This document shows, piece after piece, positions 50,869 through 59,231 of a DNA stretch of 59,231 nt. The notes under the pieces were generated by a model. The model ran no database searches. It was not told the origin of the DNA and saw only the letters and a list, made by a program, of their open reading frames with translations. Every line of letters begins with the position of its first letter. Positions within the stretch are counted from its first letter, which is position 1. Origin of the DNA: an uncultured Bacteroidota bacterium (GTDB lineage Bacteria; Bacteroidota; Bacteroidia; Bacteroidales; Bacteroidaceae). Location: the NCBI GenBank assembly GCA_947168315.1, contig CAMVLL010000004.1, positions 1 through 59,231 on the forward strand, written 5' to 3'. The translations under genes and the position numbers were made by a program.

Positions 50869-51885
50869 CTAGAACAATTCCCCTTGTTTATAATTCATAT
50901 TCTTATTAGGTATGATGAGCTCTTTTTCTTCCTTTCTACGTTCTCGTTGTCGGCGGACAGCCTCACGGAATTTCTCATCTTTCTTATACAACAATCCTTT
51001 TTGATAGTTAAGTGGCTTAAACATCTTTTCAATCTCATTCGCTGCTTGAAGAATGAAATCCAGACTGACATCCGGAATATGTCTATGATTACGGAAGAAT
51101 TGTTCAAGGTAACTGGAAGATGCATTGGCAATGCCTTGCCGTTCGCATACTAACCAAGCAGCCGTAGCCGCTTCAAAAGTCATTGATTCGCGATTCAGTT
51201 CGTTGGCTCTTGAGTCCCACCAGTTGTATCCTGACAAATGATGGCAGAATAGGTGGCCAAGTTCAAAACAAATGGATGCAAACAGGTTCTCTTTAGCTAG
51301 CTGTTGGTTAATGCTTAGCAAGAAATAACTATCCCAGCGAATATTATGCTTGCGAGTCAGTTGGACTTTGATGTTTTTCTTTTGTCGGACAGCTTCTATT
51401 TGGGCTCCTAACTCATCTCCGCCTAAAAGATTGGCCTCGAAAGCAATGCCATGTATGGCTAAATTGCGAATAAACGTATCAGTATCTGTATTCTCTTGTG
51501 TTCCCTCCGATTGATAAATTATATCCATCAACGCGTCAATATCATCAGGAAACATTTTTTCGACAGGTTCTGTGTCGTAGATATCAAAAACAAAATCAAC
51601 TGGGCCGAAAGGTACGAGGATAATCATCGGACGAGCGTCCGGCTTGATGACGCGATTATACTTGTTTTTCCATTCGTCAGCGGTAAGCACATACGTAGCC
51701 GTGGGACGTTGCATCTGGACAAGCATGGCATTGTATGGAGACAAATGTTTGAACCGAGCACAGAAAGCCAACAATGATTTAAATTCCTTGCATTTACTAT
51801 ATGAACTGACAGCCTGAAAGAGCAAATCTACCTGTCCTTTGTTCTCAGGATGTTCAGGCTTGGGATGGTTGGGTTGTTTACTCAT
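50869..51885 (-). CDS. ArdC-N/ImmA-like protein with degenerate zinc motif
   Basis: 338 residues. The N-half (about 20-100, FCARFKHLSPYNAMLVQMQRPTATYVLTADEWKNKYNRVIKPDARPMIILVPFGP) matches the ArdC N-terminal/DUF1738-type ssDNA-binding domain. The C-half should carry an M78 (ImmA/IrrE) metallopeptidase motif, but reads FELGH at 207-211, where HExxH is expected, so the first zinc His is Phe207. This suggests a catalytically inactive or altered site. It is first in the operon with patatin and GH13. Function unknown; the plasmid/anti-restriction link of ArdC is only a family association. Confidence 0.72.
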   Translation of the reverse strand: MSKQPNHPKPEHPENKGQVDLLFQAVSSYSKCKEFKSLLAFCARFKHLSPYNAMLVQMQRPTATYVLTADEWKNKYNRVIKPDARPMIILVPFGPVDFVFDIYDTEPVEKMFPDDIDALMDIIYQSEGTQENTDTDTFIRNLAIHGIAFEANLLGGDELGAQIEAVRQKKNIKVQLTRKHNIRWDSYFLLSINQQLAKENLFASICFELGHLFCHHLSGYNWWDSRANELNRESMTFEAATAAWLVCERQGIANASSSYLEQFFRNHRHIPDVSLDFILQAANEIEKMFKPLNYQKGLLYKKDEKFREAVRRQRERRKEEKELIIPNKNMNYKQGELF

Positions 51886-51983
51886 ATGTTACACCTGTTT
51901 ACCATAAGTTATATTGCAAAGATTGCAAATAATGTTTGAAAATGCAAGATATTGGTTCTAAATTTAATACAAAGTGCTGGAAT

Positions 51984-52367
51984 TCAATACTGCTCCTTTA
52001 GCTCATTAATTCCTTGTTGGACAAAGTCCCGCATAAGGTCGTTTTTTTTCAGTACTTTTGAGTCATATATAATCAGGTCAATATCAAGTTTTACAATACC
52101 TTGTGACTTATCTCTAGGTTGTCGACCAGCTTGCCTTTCTATTTTCTTGAGTTTCTTTCGAATGTCATATGCTGATAGTTGTGAGTGAAAGATAGCAACT
52201 TGATTCAGGAAGGGAGAGTGAAAGTCCGAACCTATCGCTTCTGTCTCCAGTATTGAACTGAAACGAATGTCAGAGAAAATGGTTTGCAACATTTCCCGGG
52301 CAAAAGCCAACTGTGTCGTGGCATCTGTGTTCGATCCAAGTCCAAGGATACAAAGAGAATCGTTCAT
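51984..52367 (-). CDS. folK: 2-amino-4-hydroxy-6-hydroxymethyldihydropteridine pyrophosphokinase (HPPK)
   Basis: Folate synthesis enzyme that diphosphorylates the pterin. 127 residues from the ATG at 52367; an in-frame ATG at 52409 lies upstream of the TATCTTTG box (52395-52388) and is rejected. Family marks: ILGLGSN near the N-terminus, FLNQVAIF, and the KLDIDLIIYD metal-binding motif with the conserved Asp pair. Shorter than the usual 158 residues of E. coli but normal for Bacteroidales. Ends convergently with nothing; the next upstream gene is ArdC-like. Confidence 0.87.
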   Translation of the reverse strand: MNDSLCILGLGSNTDATTQLAFAREMLQTIFSDIRFSSILETEAIGSDFHSPFLNQVAIFHSQLSAYDIRKKLKKIERQAGRQPRDKSQGIVKLDIDLIIYDSKVLKKNDLMRDFVQQGINELKEQY

Positions 52368-52387
52368 AATATTGGATTTAATTAGCA

Positions 52388-52395
52388 CAAAGATA
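52388..52395 (-). promoter_or_regulatory. -7 box of folK; decides its start
   Basis: TATCTTTG on the minus strand, 21 bp before the ATG at 52367. It lies downstream of the alternative ATG at 52409. Confidence 0.6.
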
Positions 52396-52437
52396 CAATT
52401 CTTTTTCAAAAACGTAGCGTTGAAGCTTCCTTTTCAC

Positions 52438-52445
52438 TATCTTTG
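52438..52445 (+). promoter_or_regulatory. -7 box of the kdsB operon
   Basis: TATCTTTG, 23 bp before the ATG at 52469. Divergent from folK. Confidence 0.6.
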
Positions 52446-52468
52446 TTCCCAATAAAAAAAACAAGAAA

Positions 52469-53224
52469 ATGAAGTTTATCGGAATAATACCAGCAAGATA
52501 TGCATCGACACGGTTTCCGGCGAAACCTTTAGCCATATTAGGAGGGAAACCTGTCATCCAACGTGTGTACGAACAAGTATGTGGAGTGCTCGATGAGGCT
52601 TATGTCGCAACCGATGATGAGCGTATTGAATCAGTTGTTAAAGCATTCGGAGGGAAAGTCGTTATGACCTCCGTGAATCATAAGAGTGGTACTGACAGAT
52701 GCTTTGAGGCATATACAAAGGTTGGTAGTGGATACGATGTAATTGTGAATATTCAAGGTGATGAACCGTTTATTCAACGTACTCAGCTGGAGGCTGTGAA
52801 AGCATGTTTTAATGATGAGGCTACACAAATAGCTACACTTGTCAAACCATTCATCCCAGAGAACGGCTTTGAGGCCCTGGAGAATGTAAACTCACCGAAA
52901 GTGGTTGTGGATAAAAGGATGAATGCTCTTTATTTCAGCCGTTCTATTATTCCTTTCATGCGTAATAAAGATAAGAAAGAATGGTTGAGTGGTCATACTT
53001 ATTATAAGCATATTGGGTTGTATGCATATCGTGCATCTGTCCTCAAGGAAATAACTGCTTTGCCTCAGTCTTCATTGGAATTGGCTGAGTCGTTGGAACA
53101 ATTACGTTGGCTTGAGAATGGATACAGAATAAAAGTGGGTGTGACAGATGTGGAAACCATCGGCATCGATACTCCGGCTGACCTGGAACGTGCAGAAGAA
53201 TTCCTGAAAAAGATGACACGATGA
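52469..53224 (+). CDS. kdsB: 3-deoxy-manno-octulosonate cytidylyltransferase
   Basis: Activates Kdo with CTP for lipopolysaccharide core synthesis. 251 residues, normal length. Motifs: IIPARYASTRFPAKPLAILGGKPV at the N-terminus, VATDDERI, SGTDRCFEA, the NIQGDEPFI metal loop, YFSRSIIPF, KHIGLYAYR and GIDTPADLERAEEFL near the end. Overlaps the M16-like gene by 4 bp. Confidence 0.95.
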   Translation: MKFIGIIPARYASTRFPAKPLAILGGKPVIQRVYEQVCGVLDEAYVATDDERIESVVKAFGGKVVMTSVNHKSGTDRCFEAYTKVGSGYDVIVNIQGDEPFIQRTQLEAVKACFNDEATQIATLVKPFIPENGFEALENVNSPKVVVDKRMNALYFSRSIIPFMRNKDKKEWLSGHTYYKHIGLYAYRASVLKEITALPQSSLELAESLEQLRWLENGYRIKVGVTDVETIGIDTPADLERAEEFLKKMTR

Positions 53225-54516
53225 GCGCATTATTAGATCGATATACACAACCTGCCATTCGGCCAATCACAGACTTTGCGATTTCAACACCTGAGGTGAA
53301 GAAAATGCAAAACGGTATTCCTTTGCATATAATTCAAGCTGGCAGTGAGGATGTTGTCCGACTTGACTTTATCTTTGAAGGCGGTCGGATGTCGCAGAGC
53401 ATCCCATTCCTCTCATTGATTACAAATCGTCTGTTGCGCGAGGGGAGTGAGCACTTTTCGGCATCAGAAATCGCTGAGAAACTGGATTATTATGGTGCTT
53501 CTTTGGAACTGGCTTCATCGATGTATACGGAATATGTTACTCTTTACTCTTTGAACAAGTATTTCCCGCAAATCATTGAGGTAGTGGCCGATTTGCTGAA
53601 GTTTCCCACTTTCCCGGAAAAAGAACTCTCAATGGTATTAGAAGCTAATAAACAACAATTTCAGTTGTTTAGTCAGAAAGTTGAAGTCATCGCTCGTAGA
53701 TATATGAATCAAGCGTTGTTCGGGAAGAACCATCCGCTGGGATGGGACCAGAAAACTGAAGACTTTGATCGCTTGAATCAAGATTTGATAAGAGATTATT
53801 ATAGGAGTCATTATCATTCAGGGAACTGTTCAATGTATATCTCCGGTAAGGTCTCTGACGAAGTGCTTCTTTGTATCGAGAAAAACTTCGGAGACGAAGT
53901 TTGGGGAGCTTTACAGACGGTGAAAGCCACATCCAACTATCCCATTGAGACCACAGATGAACGACATATTTTCATTGAACAACCTAATGCTGTACAAAGT
54001 GCCTTGAAAATGGGAAATCTCAGCATTAACCGTTTTCATCCCGACTATTTGAATCTGAGAGTACTTGTCGTTCTGTTGGGTGGATACTTTGGCAGTCGCC
54101 TAATGAAGAATATTCGTGAAGATAAGGGATACACTTATGGTATTGACGCCGGACTGATTCCAAATCGGGACAATTCTGTATTTGTCATTGCAACGGAAGC
54201 CGATAACCAATATATACCTTCGGTTATTAAGGAGACATATAAAGAAATTGACCGACTTCAACAAGAAAAAGTGCCACAGAAAGAACTGGATATGGTAAAA
54301 AACTATATGCTGGGCGATTTCTGTCGTTCGTACGAAGGCCCTTTTTCATTGGCTGATGCATGGATTTATATTGAGACAGGTCGTCTGAATCCTGATTTTT
54401 ACTGGAAAAACCTAGAGTCGATTCGCAACATTACCCGAGATGATATAATATGTTTAGCACAGCGTTATTTGTGTAAAGAAAACTTAATTGAGGTCGTTGC
54501 AGGTGAAAAAGTGTAA
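53221..54516 (+). CDS. M16-family peptidase-like protein without HxxEH
   Basis: 431 residues, two M16-type halves. The zinc motif expected as HLLEHM is replaced by NRLLREG, so no zinc ligands are visible. The C-half retains FGSRLMKNIREDKGYTYG, the R/Y substrate-binding pair that non-catalytic M16 subunits keep. It is therefore likely a partner subunit or pseudo-protease. No signal peptide. It overlaps kdsB, which is a common layout in Bacteroidales. Confidence 0.85.
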   Translation: MSALLDRYTQPAIRPITDFAISTPEVKKMQNGIPLHIIQAGSEDVVRLDFIFEGGRMSQSIPFLSLITNRLLREGSEHFSASEIAEKLDYYGASLELASSMYTEYVTLYSLNKYFPQIIEVVADLLKFPTFPEKELSMVLEANKQQFQLFSQKVEVIARRYMNQALFGKNHPLGWDQKTEDFDRLNQDLIRDYYRSHYHSGNCSMYISGKVSDEVLLCIEKNFGDEVWGALQTVKATSNYPIETTDERHIFIEQPNAVQSALKMGNLSINRFHPDYLNLRVLVVLLGGYFGSRLMKNIREDKGYTYGIDAGLIPNRDNSVFVIATEADNQYIPSVIKETYKEIDRLQQEKVPQKELDMVKNYMLGDFCRSYEGPFSLADAWIYIETGRLNPDFYWKNLESIRNITRDDIICLAQRYLCKENLIEVVAGEKV

Positions 54517-54546
54517 CAATATCGTTCCTTCCTTGCTTTTTAATTG

Positions 54547-54554
54547 TATATTTG
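54547..54554 (+). promoter_or_regulatory. -7 box of the MORN gene
   Basis: TATATTTG, 51 bp before the ATG at 54606. No good -33 box. Confidence 0.5.
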
Positions 54555-54605
54555 AATGCAGAAACCACTTAACGGGGTATTGAATAATTTAATGATACGA
54601 TTAAA

Positions 54606-55727
54606 ATGAAAAAATATATAATCATCATACTTTCCCTTTTTCTCTGGATCTCACTTGCTGATGCTCAAATCAAAATCGGAAATTATAAGTTTCCTGATGG
54701 AAGTGAGTATACCGGCGAACTGAAAAGCAAGAAGCCTAACGGAAAAGGAAAAACCGTCTTTAAGAACGGTGACGTTTATGAAGGAGAATACGTAAAAGCT
54801 AAACGCCATGGTGAAGGTACTTATACTTATCATGATGGCGAGAAATACGTAGGTCAATGGTCGGAGGACCAACAACACGGGAAAGGAATCTTTTATTTCA
54901 AGAATAATAATCGATACGAAGGTGACTGGGAGCTGGATTATCAGCAAGGCCATGGCATCATGTATTATTACAACGGTGATGTCTATTTTGGAAACTGGCT
55001 GCAAGACCTTCGTAGCGGGAAAGGTACGTATATTTGGGAAGCCGGAGCTAAATATGAAGGTGATTGGCTCAAGGACAAAAAGAACGGGAAAGGTGTTATG
55101 ACCTGGAATGACGGTTCTTCGTATGACGGTGATTGGGTGAACGATATGCGTGAGGGAACAGGTACTTTCATCTATCAGAATGGTGATAAATACGTTGGCG
55201 ATTGGAAGAACGATGTACAAGAAGGTCAAGGTATTTACTATTTCAGCTCGGGCGACCGCTATGAAGGTGGTTATATCCAAGGAGAACGTACTGGAAAGGG
55301 CATTTACTTCCATAAGAATGGCGACAAATATGTAGGCGACTTCAAAAATGGTGAGCAAGATGGTTCCGGAACCTTTACTTGGTCGAGTGGTGCCTTCTAC
55401 GAGGGACAGTGGTCGAAAAATCAACGTAACGGTAAAGGTCATTATATCTGGGCAAACGGTGACGAGTATAATGGCGAATGGAAAGACAATATGGCCGAAG
55501 GCCAAGGCGAACTCCGTGAAAAGAAATCTGGTAATGTGTACACCGGTCAATTCCATAACGGAAAACCTGATGGAGAAGGCGTGATGGTCGATAAGAATGG
55601 CATTCGCTATAAAGGTTCCTTCAAGCAGGGAAGAAAAGATGGCCCGTTTGTCGAAACAGACAGGACAGGAAAAGTTGTCAGGAAAGGTACATATCGCTTC
55701 GGCGTCTTGCAAGCTACAGATAAATAA
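54606..55727 (+). CDS. Secreted MORN-repeat protein (14 repeats)
   Basis: 373 residues with signal MKKYIIIILSLFLWISLADAQ. From about residue 25 it is a run of 14 MORN repeats of 23 residues (pattern YxGxWxxxxxxGxGxxxxxxGxx), with a degenerate fifteenth at the end, filling the protein. MORN sheets bind membranes or lipids, or act as scaffolds. The export signal puts it in the periplasm or outside. Repetition makes antisense reading frames open over almost the whole gene; none looks real. Confidence 0.88.
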   Translation: MKKYIIIILSLFLWISLADAQIKIGNYKFPDGSEYTGELKSKKPNGKGKTVFKNGDVYEGEYVKAKRHGEGTYTYHDGEKYVGQWSEDQQHGKGIFYFKNNNRYEGDWELDYQQGHGIMYYYNGDVYFGNWLQDLRSGKGTYIWEAGAKYEGDWLKDKKNGKGVMTWNDGSSYDGDWVNDMREGTGTFIYQNGDKYVGDWKNDVQEGQGIYYFSSGDRYEGGYIQGERTGKGIYFHKNGDKYVGDFKNGEQDGSGTFTWSSGAFYEGQWSKNQRNGKGHYIWANGDEYNGEWKDNMAEGQGELREKKSGNVYTGQFHNGKPDGEGVMVDKNGIRYKGSFKQGRKDGPFVETDRTGKVVRKGTYRFGVLQATDK

Positions 55728-55770
55728 TTCTTTTTTCATCTTCTGATAGCTCGGTTACGGATTATTTTCG

Positions 55771-55778
55771 TATTTTTG
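55771..55778 (+). promoter_or_regulatory. -7 box of the DUF2461-glgB operon
   Basis: TATTTTTG (TAnnTTTG), 25 bp before the ATG at 55804. Confidence 0.5.
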
Positions 55779-55803
55779 CTTTCAAATGCATTGAGATAAA
55801 GCA

Positions 55804-56472
55804 ATGGATACATCTTTTATCTTCCAGTTTCTGAAAAAGCTGGCAGCCAACAATAACCGAGAGTGGTTTTTAGCACATAAAGCGGATTATTTGAAAGCGG
55901 AAGCAGAGTTTGATGCTTTGCTCTCGGCTATCATTAACCGTATATCGCTCTTCGACCCTTCTATTGCCGGTATCCAGCCTAAGGATTGCAAGTATCGCAT
56001 ATACCGGGATTTGCGTTTTAGCCAAGATAAGACTCCTTATAAGATTCATTTTGGCGGTTTCATCAATGCACGAGGGAAAAAATCCTTGCATTGTGGATAC
56101 TATATTCATCTGCAACCAGAAGAAAGCTTGCTCGCTGGAGGCGTGTGGTGCCCAGAACCGAAGATGTTGAAGGCTCTACGAGAAGCAGTGTATGAAAATA
56201 TCGACGAGTTCAGAGGAATTGTCGAGGACCCCGCTTTCAAGCAGTTCTATCCGATTATAGGACAAGACAGATTGCGTACAGCCCCCAAGGGTTTCCCTAA
56301 AGACTTCCCTTATGTGGACTATCTCAAACCTAAAGATTATACTTTTTATGGACCTGTCCCAGATGATTTCTTCGGTCAACCGGGTTTCTTGGATAGGGCA
56401 GAGGAAATGTTCCGACAAATGAAACGCCTGAACGATTTCCTGGATTACACTATAGATGATTTTGAAGATTAA
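55804..56472 (+). CDS. DUF2461 family protein
   Basis: 222 residues, cytoplasmic. The family pattern is clear: FLKKLAANNNREWFLAHKADYLKAEAEFDALL, then CKYRIYRDLRFSQDKTPYKIHFGGFINARGKKSLHCGYYIHLQPEESLLAGGVW, and RTAPKGFPKDFPYVDYLKPKDYTFYGPVPDD. Biochemical function of the family is not established. It is 12 bp upstream of glgB in one operon. Confidence 0.9.
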   Translation: MDTSFIFQFLKKLAANNNREWFLAHKADYLKAEAEFDALLSAIINRISLFDPSIAGIQPKDCKYRIYRDLRFSQDKTPYKIHFGGFINARGKKSLHCGYYIHLQPEESLLAGGVWCPEPKMLKALREAVYENIDEFRGIVEDPAFKQFYPIIGQDRLRTAPKGFPKDFPYVDYLKPKDYTFYGPVPDDFFGQPGFLDRAEEMFRQMKRLNDFLDYTIDDFED

Positions 56473-56484
56473 AAGAAAACGACT

Positions 56485-58530
56485 ATGATAGAAAAGGAAG
56501 AAATTTCAAACTGGATGGGTATCATTCAAAATGATCCATGGCTCAGACCCTTCTCGTATGCGATAGAGGGACGCCAGCAACACGCCTTGCACAAAGAAAA
56601 AGAGTTGGTAGGCTTTCAAGGAAGCTTGTCTGATTTTGCTACAGGATACCTTTACTTTGGCTTACATCATTTGAAAGAGGGATGGGTATTCCGTGAATGG
56701 GCTCCCAATGCAACAGCTATCTACTTGATTGGCGACTTCAATGACTGGAAAGAATCTGAGAATTATAAGATGACCAGACTGAAGGGAAATGCTGGAGTTT
56801 GGGAAATAATCCTAGACGAAGAGGCTATTCATCACGGCGACCTTTATAAACTCAAGATCCATTGGAACGGAGGTGAAGGTGAACGCATCCCGGCATGGGC
56901 TAGAAGAGTAGTTCAGGATGAGAATACAAAGATTTTCAGCGCTCAGGTATGGGAACCGGCCGAGAAATATGTCTTCCGGAGAAAAGTTTTCCGTGTTAAC
57001 CGTGGTCCTCTGATGATTTATGAGGCTCATATTGGTATGGCTACAAATGAGGAAAAGGTGGGAACATATAATGAGTTCCGTGAGAATGTGCTTCCACGTG
57101 TCAAGGCGGATGGATATAATTGTATTCAGTTGATGGCAATCCAAGAACATCCGTACTATGGTAGCTTTGGTTATCACGTGTCTAGTTTCTTTGCTCCTTC
57201 ATCACGTTTCGGTACACCTGAGGAACTGAAACAGTTGATCGATACAGCTCATAAGATGGGGATTGGTGTCATCATGGATATTGTACACTCTCATGCTGTG
57301 AAGAATGAAGTGGAAGGATTGGGTAATTTTGCCGGTGATCCTAATCAATATTTCTATCCCGGGGAGAAGAGGGAACACCCTGCTTGGGATTCATTGTGTT
57401 TTGATTATGGGAAGAATGAGGTGCTCCATTTCTTACTGTCGAACTGTAAGTATTGGATGGAAGAATTCCATTTTGATGGCTTCCGCTTCGATGGCGTGAC
57501 ATCCATGTTGTATTATGATCATGGACTGGGTAAGGCCTTTACGAACTATAACGACTATTTCGATGGAAATGAGGATGATAATGCTATTTGTTACCTTATC
57601 TTGGCAAATAAATTGATACATGAGGTCAATTCAAAAGCAATAACTATTGCCGAGGAGGTTTCAGGTATGCCAGGTTTAGCTGCTCCTTTTGCTGACGGTG
57701 GCTTTGGATTTGACTATCGGATGGCAATGAATGTGCCGGATTATTGGATTAAACTGATCAAGGAGAAGGTTGATGAGGATTGGTTACCGAGCAGCATGCT
57801 TTGGGAGGTAACGAACCGACGTAAAGATGAGAAGACCATTTCGTATGCAGAGAGTCATGATCAGGCATTGGTAGGCGATAAAACCATTATCTTCCGTTTA
57901 ATTGATGCTGATATGTATTGGCATTTCCAAACGGGCGATGAGAATTATAATGTCAATCGAGGAATTGCCTTGCATAAGATGATTCGTTTATTGACTGCTT
58001 CGACGATTAATGGCGGATATCTGAACTTTATGGGAAATGAGTTTGGACATCCTGAATGGATCGACTTCCCACGTGAAGGCAACGGTTGGTCACATAAATA
58101 TGCTCGTCGTCAATGGGATCTCGTTGACAATCCTAAGTTGGACTATCATTTTTTAGGTGATTTTGATAAGGATATGGTTCATTTGCTGACCAGCATGGAC
58201 GAGTTCCAAGACTCTAAGGTGGAAGAAATATGGCATAATGATGGTGATCAGGTATTTGCCTTTCGCAGAAGAAGTATGGTATTCGTCTTTAACTTCAGCC
58301 CGACAAAGTCGTTTACCGACTATGGATTCCTTGTTCCTTATGGCGAATATGAGGTGAAGCTAAATACAGATGCTAAGAAATATGGTGGTTTCGGCTTTGC
58401 AGATGATTCAATTATCCATGCAACAACGCCTGGTCCTGCCTATGATCGAGATAAAAAAGGTTGGTTGAAACTGTATATTCCGGCAAGATCAGCTGTTGTA
58501 TTAAGAAAGGTACGTAGGAAAAAATCATGA
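56485..58530 (+). CDS. glgB: 1,4-alpha-glucan branching enzyme (GH13_8-like)
   Basis: Makes alpha-1,6 branches in glycogen. 681 residues. CBM48-like N-domain about 55-155 (REWAPNATAIYLIGDFNDW). The GH13 barrel has nucleophile Asp336 in GFRFDGVTSM, acid/base Glu390 in IAEEVSGMPG, and Asp459 in ESHDQ. A C-terminal beta domain ends in RSAVVLRKVRRKKS. The layout is like the eukaryotic-type branching enzymes that Bacteroidales use. Overlaps the next gene by 4 bp. With the GH13 enzyme at 48.4 kb it supports glycogen storage and breakdown. Confidence 0.93.
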   Translation: MIEKEEISNWMGIIQNDPWLRPFSYAIEGRQQHALHKEKELVGFQGSLSDFATGYLYFGLHHLKEGWVFREWAPNATAIYLIGDFNDWKESENYKMTRLKGNAGVWEIILDEEAIHHGDLYKLKIHWNGGEGERIPAWARRVVQDENTKIFSAQVWEPAEKYVFRRKVFRVNRGPLMIYEAHIGMATNEEKVGTYNEFRENVLPRVKADGYNCIQLMAIQEHPYYGSFGYHVSSFFAPSSRFGTPEELKQLIDTAHKMGIGVIMDIVHSHAVKNEVEGLGNFAGDPNQYFYPGEKREHPAWDSLCFDYGKNEVLHFLLSNCKYWMEEFHFDGFRFDGVTSMLYYDHGLGKAFTNYNDYFDGNEDDNAICYLILANKLIHEVNSKAITIAEEVSGMPGLAAPFADGGFGFDYRMAMNVPDYWIKLIKEKVDEDWLPSSMLWEVTNRRKDEKTISYAESHDQALVGDKTIIFRLIDADMYWHFQTGDENYNVNRGIALHKMIRLLTASTINGGYLNFMGNEFGHPEWIDFPREGNGWSHKYARRQWDLVDNPKLDYHFLGDFDKDMVHLLTSMDEFQDSKVEEIWHNDGDQVFAFRRRSMVFVFNFSPTKSFTDYGFLVPYGEYEVKLNTDAKKYGGFGFADDSIIHATTPGPAYDRDKKGWLKLYIPARSAVVLRKVRRKKS

Positions 58531-59231
58531 ATCAGAACGAATATACATCTTTTCGGAGAAATACACGATACATCGCTATTGGGTGTAGTGTGTTCTTTTT
58601 AGTATTTAGTTTCATGTACCTCTACTTCCTTCAGGGGAACCTGATGGAAGCAACTCATTTCTCGTTTGCACACGGGAAGACGTCCTATTCTCCCTTCTGG
58701 GGTGCTATTCTTATCACCTTAGTATTGTTCCTCCTTCACAAAGGACTGCAATTTTTGCTGAGACTGAAAGGTAGATGGACTGCAGCATCTTATTTCCTGA
58801 TGATGTTGATGCTTGGTGTGATGACCGATGTCGACCGTTCGGCTTTTCATGGTGGTGGAATCCCCTCATTTTGGAGTTGGTTGTTCCCCCTGCTGGTTGT
58901 TGCCTATGTGTTGGTGGCTCTCTTTTTACGAAAGATTGAAGACATAAATCCATCAAACAATCTGTTGAACATGTTGATTGTCAATGCAATCACGTTCCTG
59001 CTCCTATGTCTGATGACGGTTCTTATCGGCAATACGGAGGTGAATTTCAATCATGAGTTAGCTGTTGAACGGAATATACGTAAAGGCAAAAACATAGAGG
59101 CGTTGAAGATAGGTCGAAAATCACTTGAAACCAGCAAGGCGTTGACTATTTTAAGGGCAAATGCTATGGCACGAGAAGGGTTGTTGGCAGAGAAACTGTT
59201 TGAATACCCTCAACTATACCGCTCGGACGGT
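58527..59231 (+). CDS. Multi-pass membrane protein (DUF6057-like), partial
   Basis: Open for 235 codons from an ATGA overlap with glgB to the right edge, so the C-terminus is missing. Hydrophobic helices at about 13-33, 56-73, 85-103, 116-135 and 146-165 are followed by a soluble part (HELAVERNIRKGKNIEALKIGRKSLETSK) that looks like helical repeats. I recall the family as DUF6057, but this is not certain. Confidence 0.6.
   Translation, partial: MNQNEYTSFRRNTRYIAIGCSVFFLVFSFMYLYFLQGNLMEATHFSFAHGKTSYSPFWGAILITLVLFLLHKGLQFLLRLKGRWTAASYFLMMLMLGVMTDVDRSAFHGGGIPSFWSWLFPLLVVAYVLVALFLRKIEDINPSNNLLNMLIVNAITFLLLCLMTVLIGNTEVNFNHELAVERNIRKGKNIEALKIGRKSLETSKALTILRANAMAREGLLAEKLFEYPQLYRSDG

Noticed and set aside
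54651-55739. A 362-codon antisense frame over the MORN gene
   Set aside because: It arises because the repeats have periodic codon composition. The plus strand has a signal peptide, a promoter box and clear MORN repeats; the antisense protein has no family features.

Overview
This window is Bacteroidota chromosome, order Bacteroidales, most likely a gut Bacteroides/Phocaeicola/Prevotella-type genome. I cannot place it to genus. The evidence is the promoter type: the -7 box TAnnTTTG recurs upstream of almost every transcription unit, often with a TTTG-like -33 box 18-21 bp earlier. Other support comes from lipoproteins with Bacteroidota-style signal peptides, the absence of clear Shine-Dalgarno sequences, the complete propionate-type methylmalonyl-CoA decarboxylase operon, and many secreted plant-glycan hydrolases. 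Both ends cut through genes: a PEP-synthase-like protein on the left and a multi-pass membrane protein on the right.

Layout. 0-7 kb: PEP/pyruvate-binding receiver protein (partial), glutamate dehydrogenase, dnaX, an FtsB/DivIC-like divisome protein, a DUF4369 lipoprotein and two tandem DUF4251 lipoproteins. 7-11.4 kb: tRNA-Thr(CGT), a GH51 arabinofuranosidase, MltG, a structured ncRNA candidate that looks like 6S RNA, and a FemAB/GNAT-like acyltransferase. 11.5-16.1 kb: methylmalonyl-CoA epimerase, decarboxylase alpha subunit, gamma subunit fused to a lamin-tail domain, biotin carrier and the Na+-pumping beta subunit, one operon for the last steps of propionate formation. 16.2-20 kb: a Fur-family regulator with a CDF metal exporter, a secreted nuclease, and a small membrane protein coupled to a ZIP transporter. 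20-34.4 kb: a cytidylate-kinase-like protein, a CE1-type esterase, a 1,277-residue GH31 enzyme with dockerin and cohesin-like modules, small housekeeping enzymes, a GH3 enzyme broken by an in-frame amber codon, a phytase-like esterase lipoprotein, Hsp20 and a GH28 enzyme. GH51, CE1, GH31, GH3 and GH28 together point to arabinoxylan/xyloglucan/pectin use, but no SusC/SusD pair lies in the window, so this is not a classical PUL.

34.6-48.3 kb is the least familiar part. It holds a lipoprotein and a 728-residue helical secreted protein encoded in overlapping frames, a lipoprotein version of uroporphyrinogen decarboxylase, a duplicated-barrel GH5-like protein whose second barrel has lost both catalytic glutamates, a remnant of an XRE regulator, a vWA/macro-like fusion, a three-gene operon of unknown function (DUF6804-like membrane protein, CxxC protein, winged-helix-like protein), a wHTH/metallo-beta-lactamase pair, and a receiver-less LytTR regulator overlapping a membrane-anchored NAGPA-type protein.

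48.4-59.2 kb: an operon of an ArdC/ImmA-like protein, a patatin and a cytoplasmic GH13 amylase. Then come folK, kdsB, a zinc-site-less M16 protein, a secreted 14-MORN protein, a DUF2461 protein, glgB and a partial membrane protein. glgB and the GH13 enzyme suggest glycogen turnover.

The best candidates for something undescribed are the LytTR/NAGPA pair, the vWA-macro fusion, the three-gene unknown operon, the two-barrel GH5 protein, and a pair of related modular repeat clusters at 26.1 and 38.9 kb. I saw no CRISPR array, insertion sequence, integrase or rRNA.
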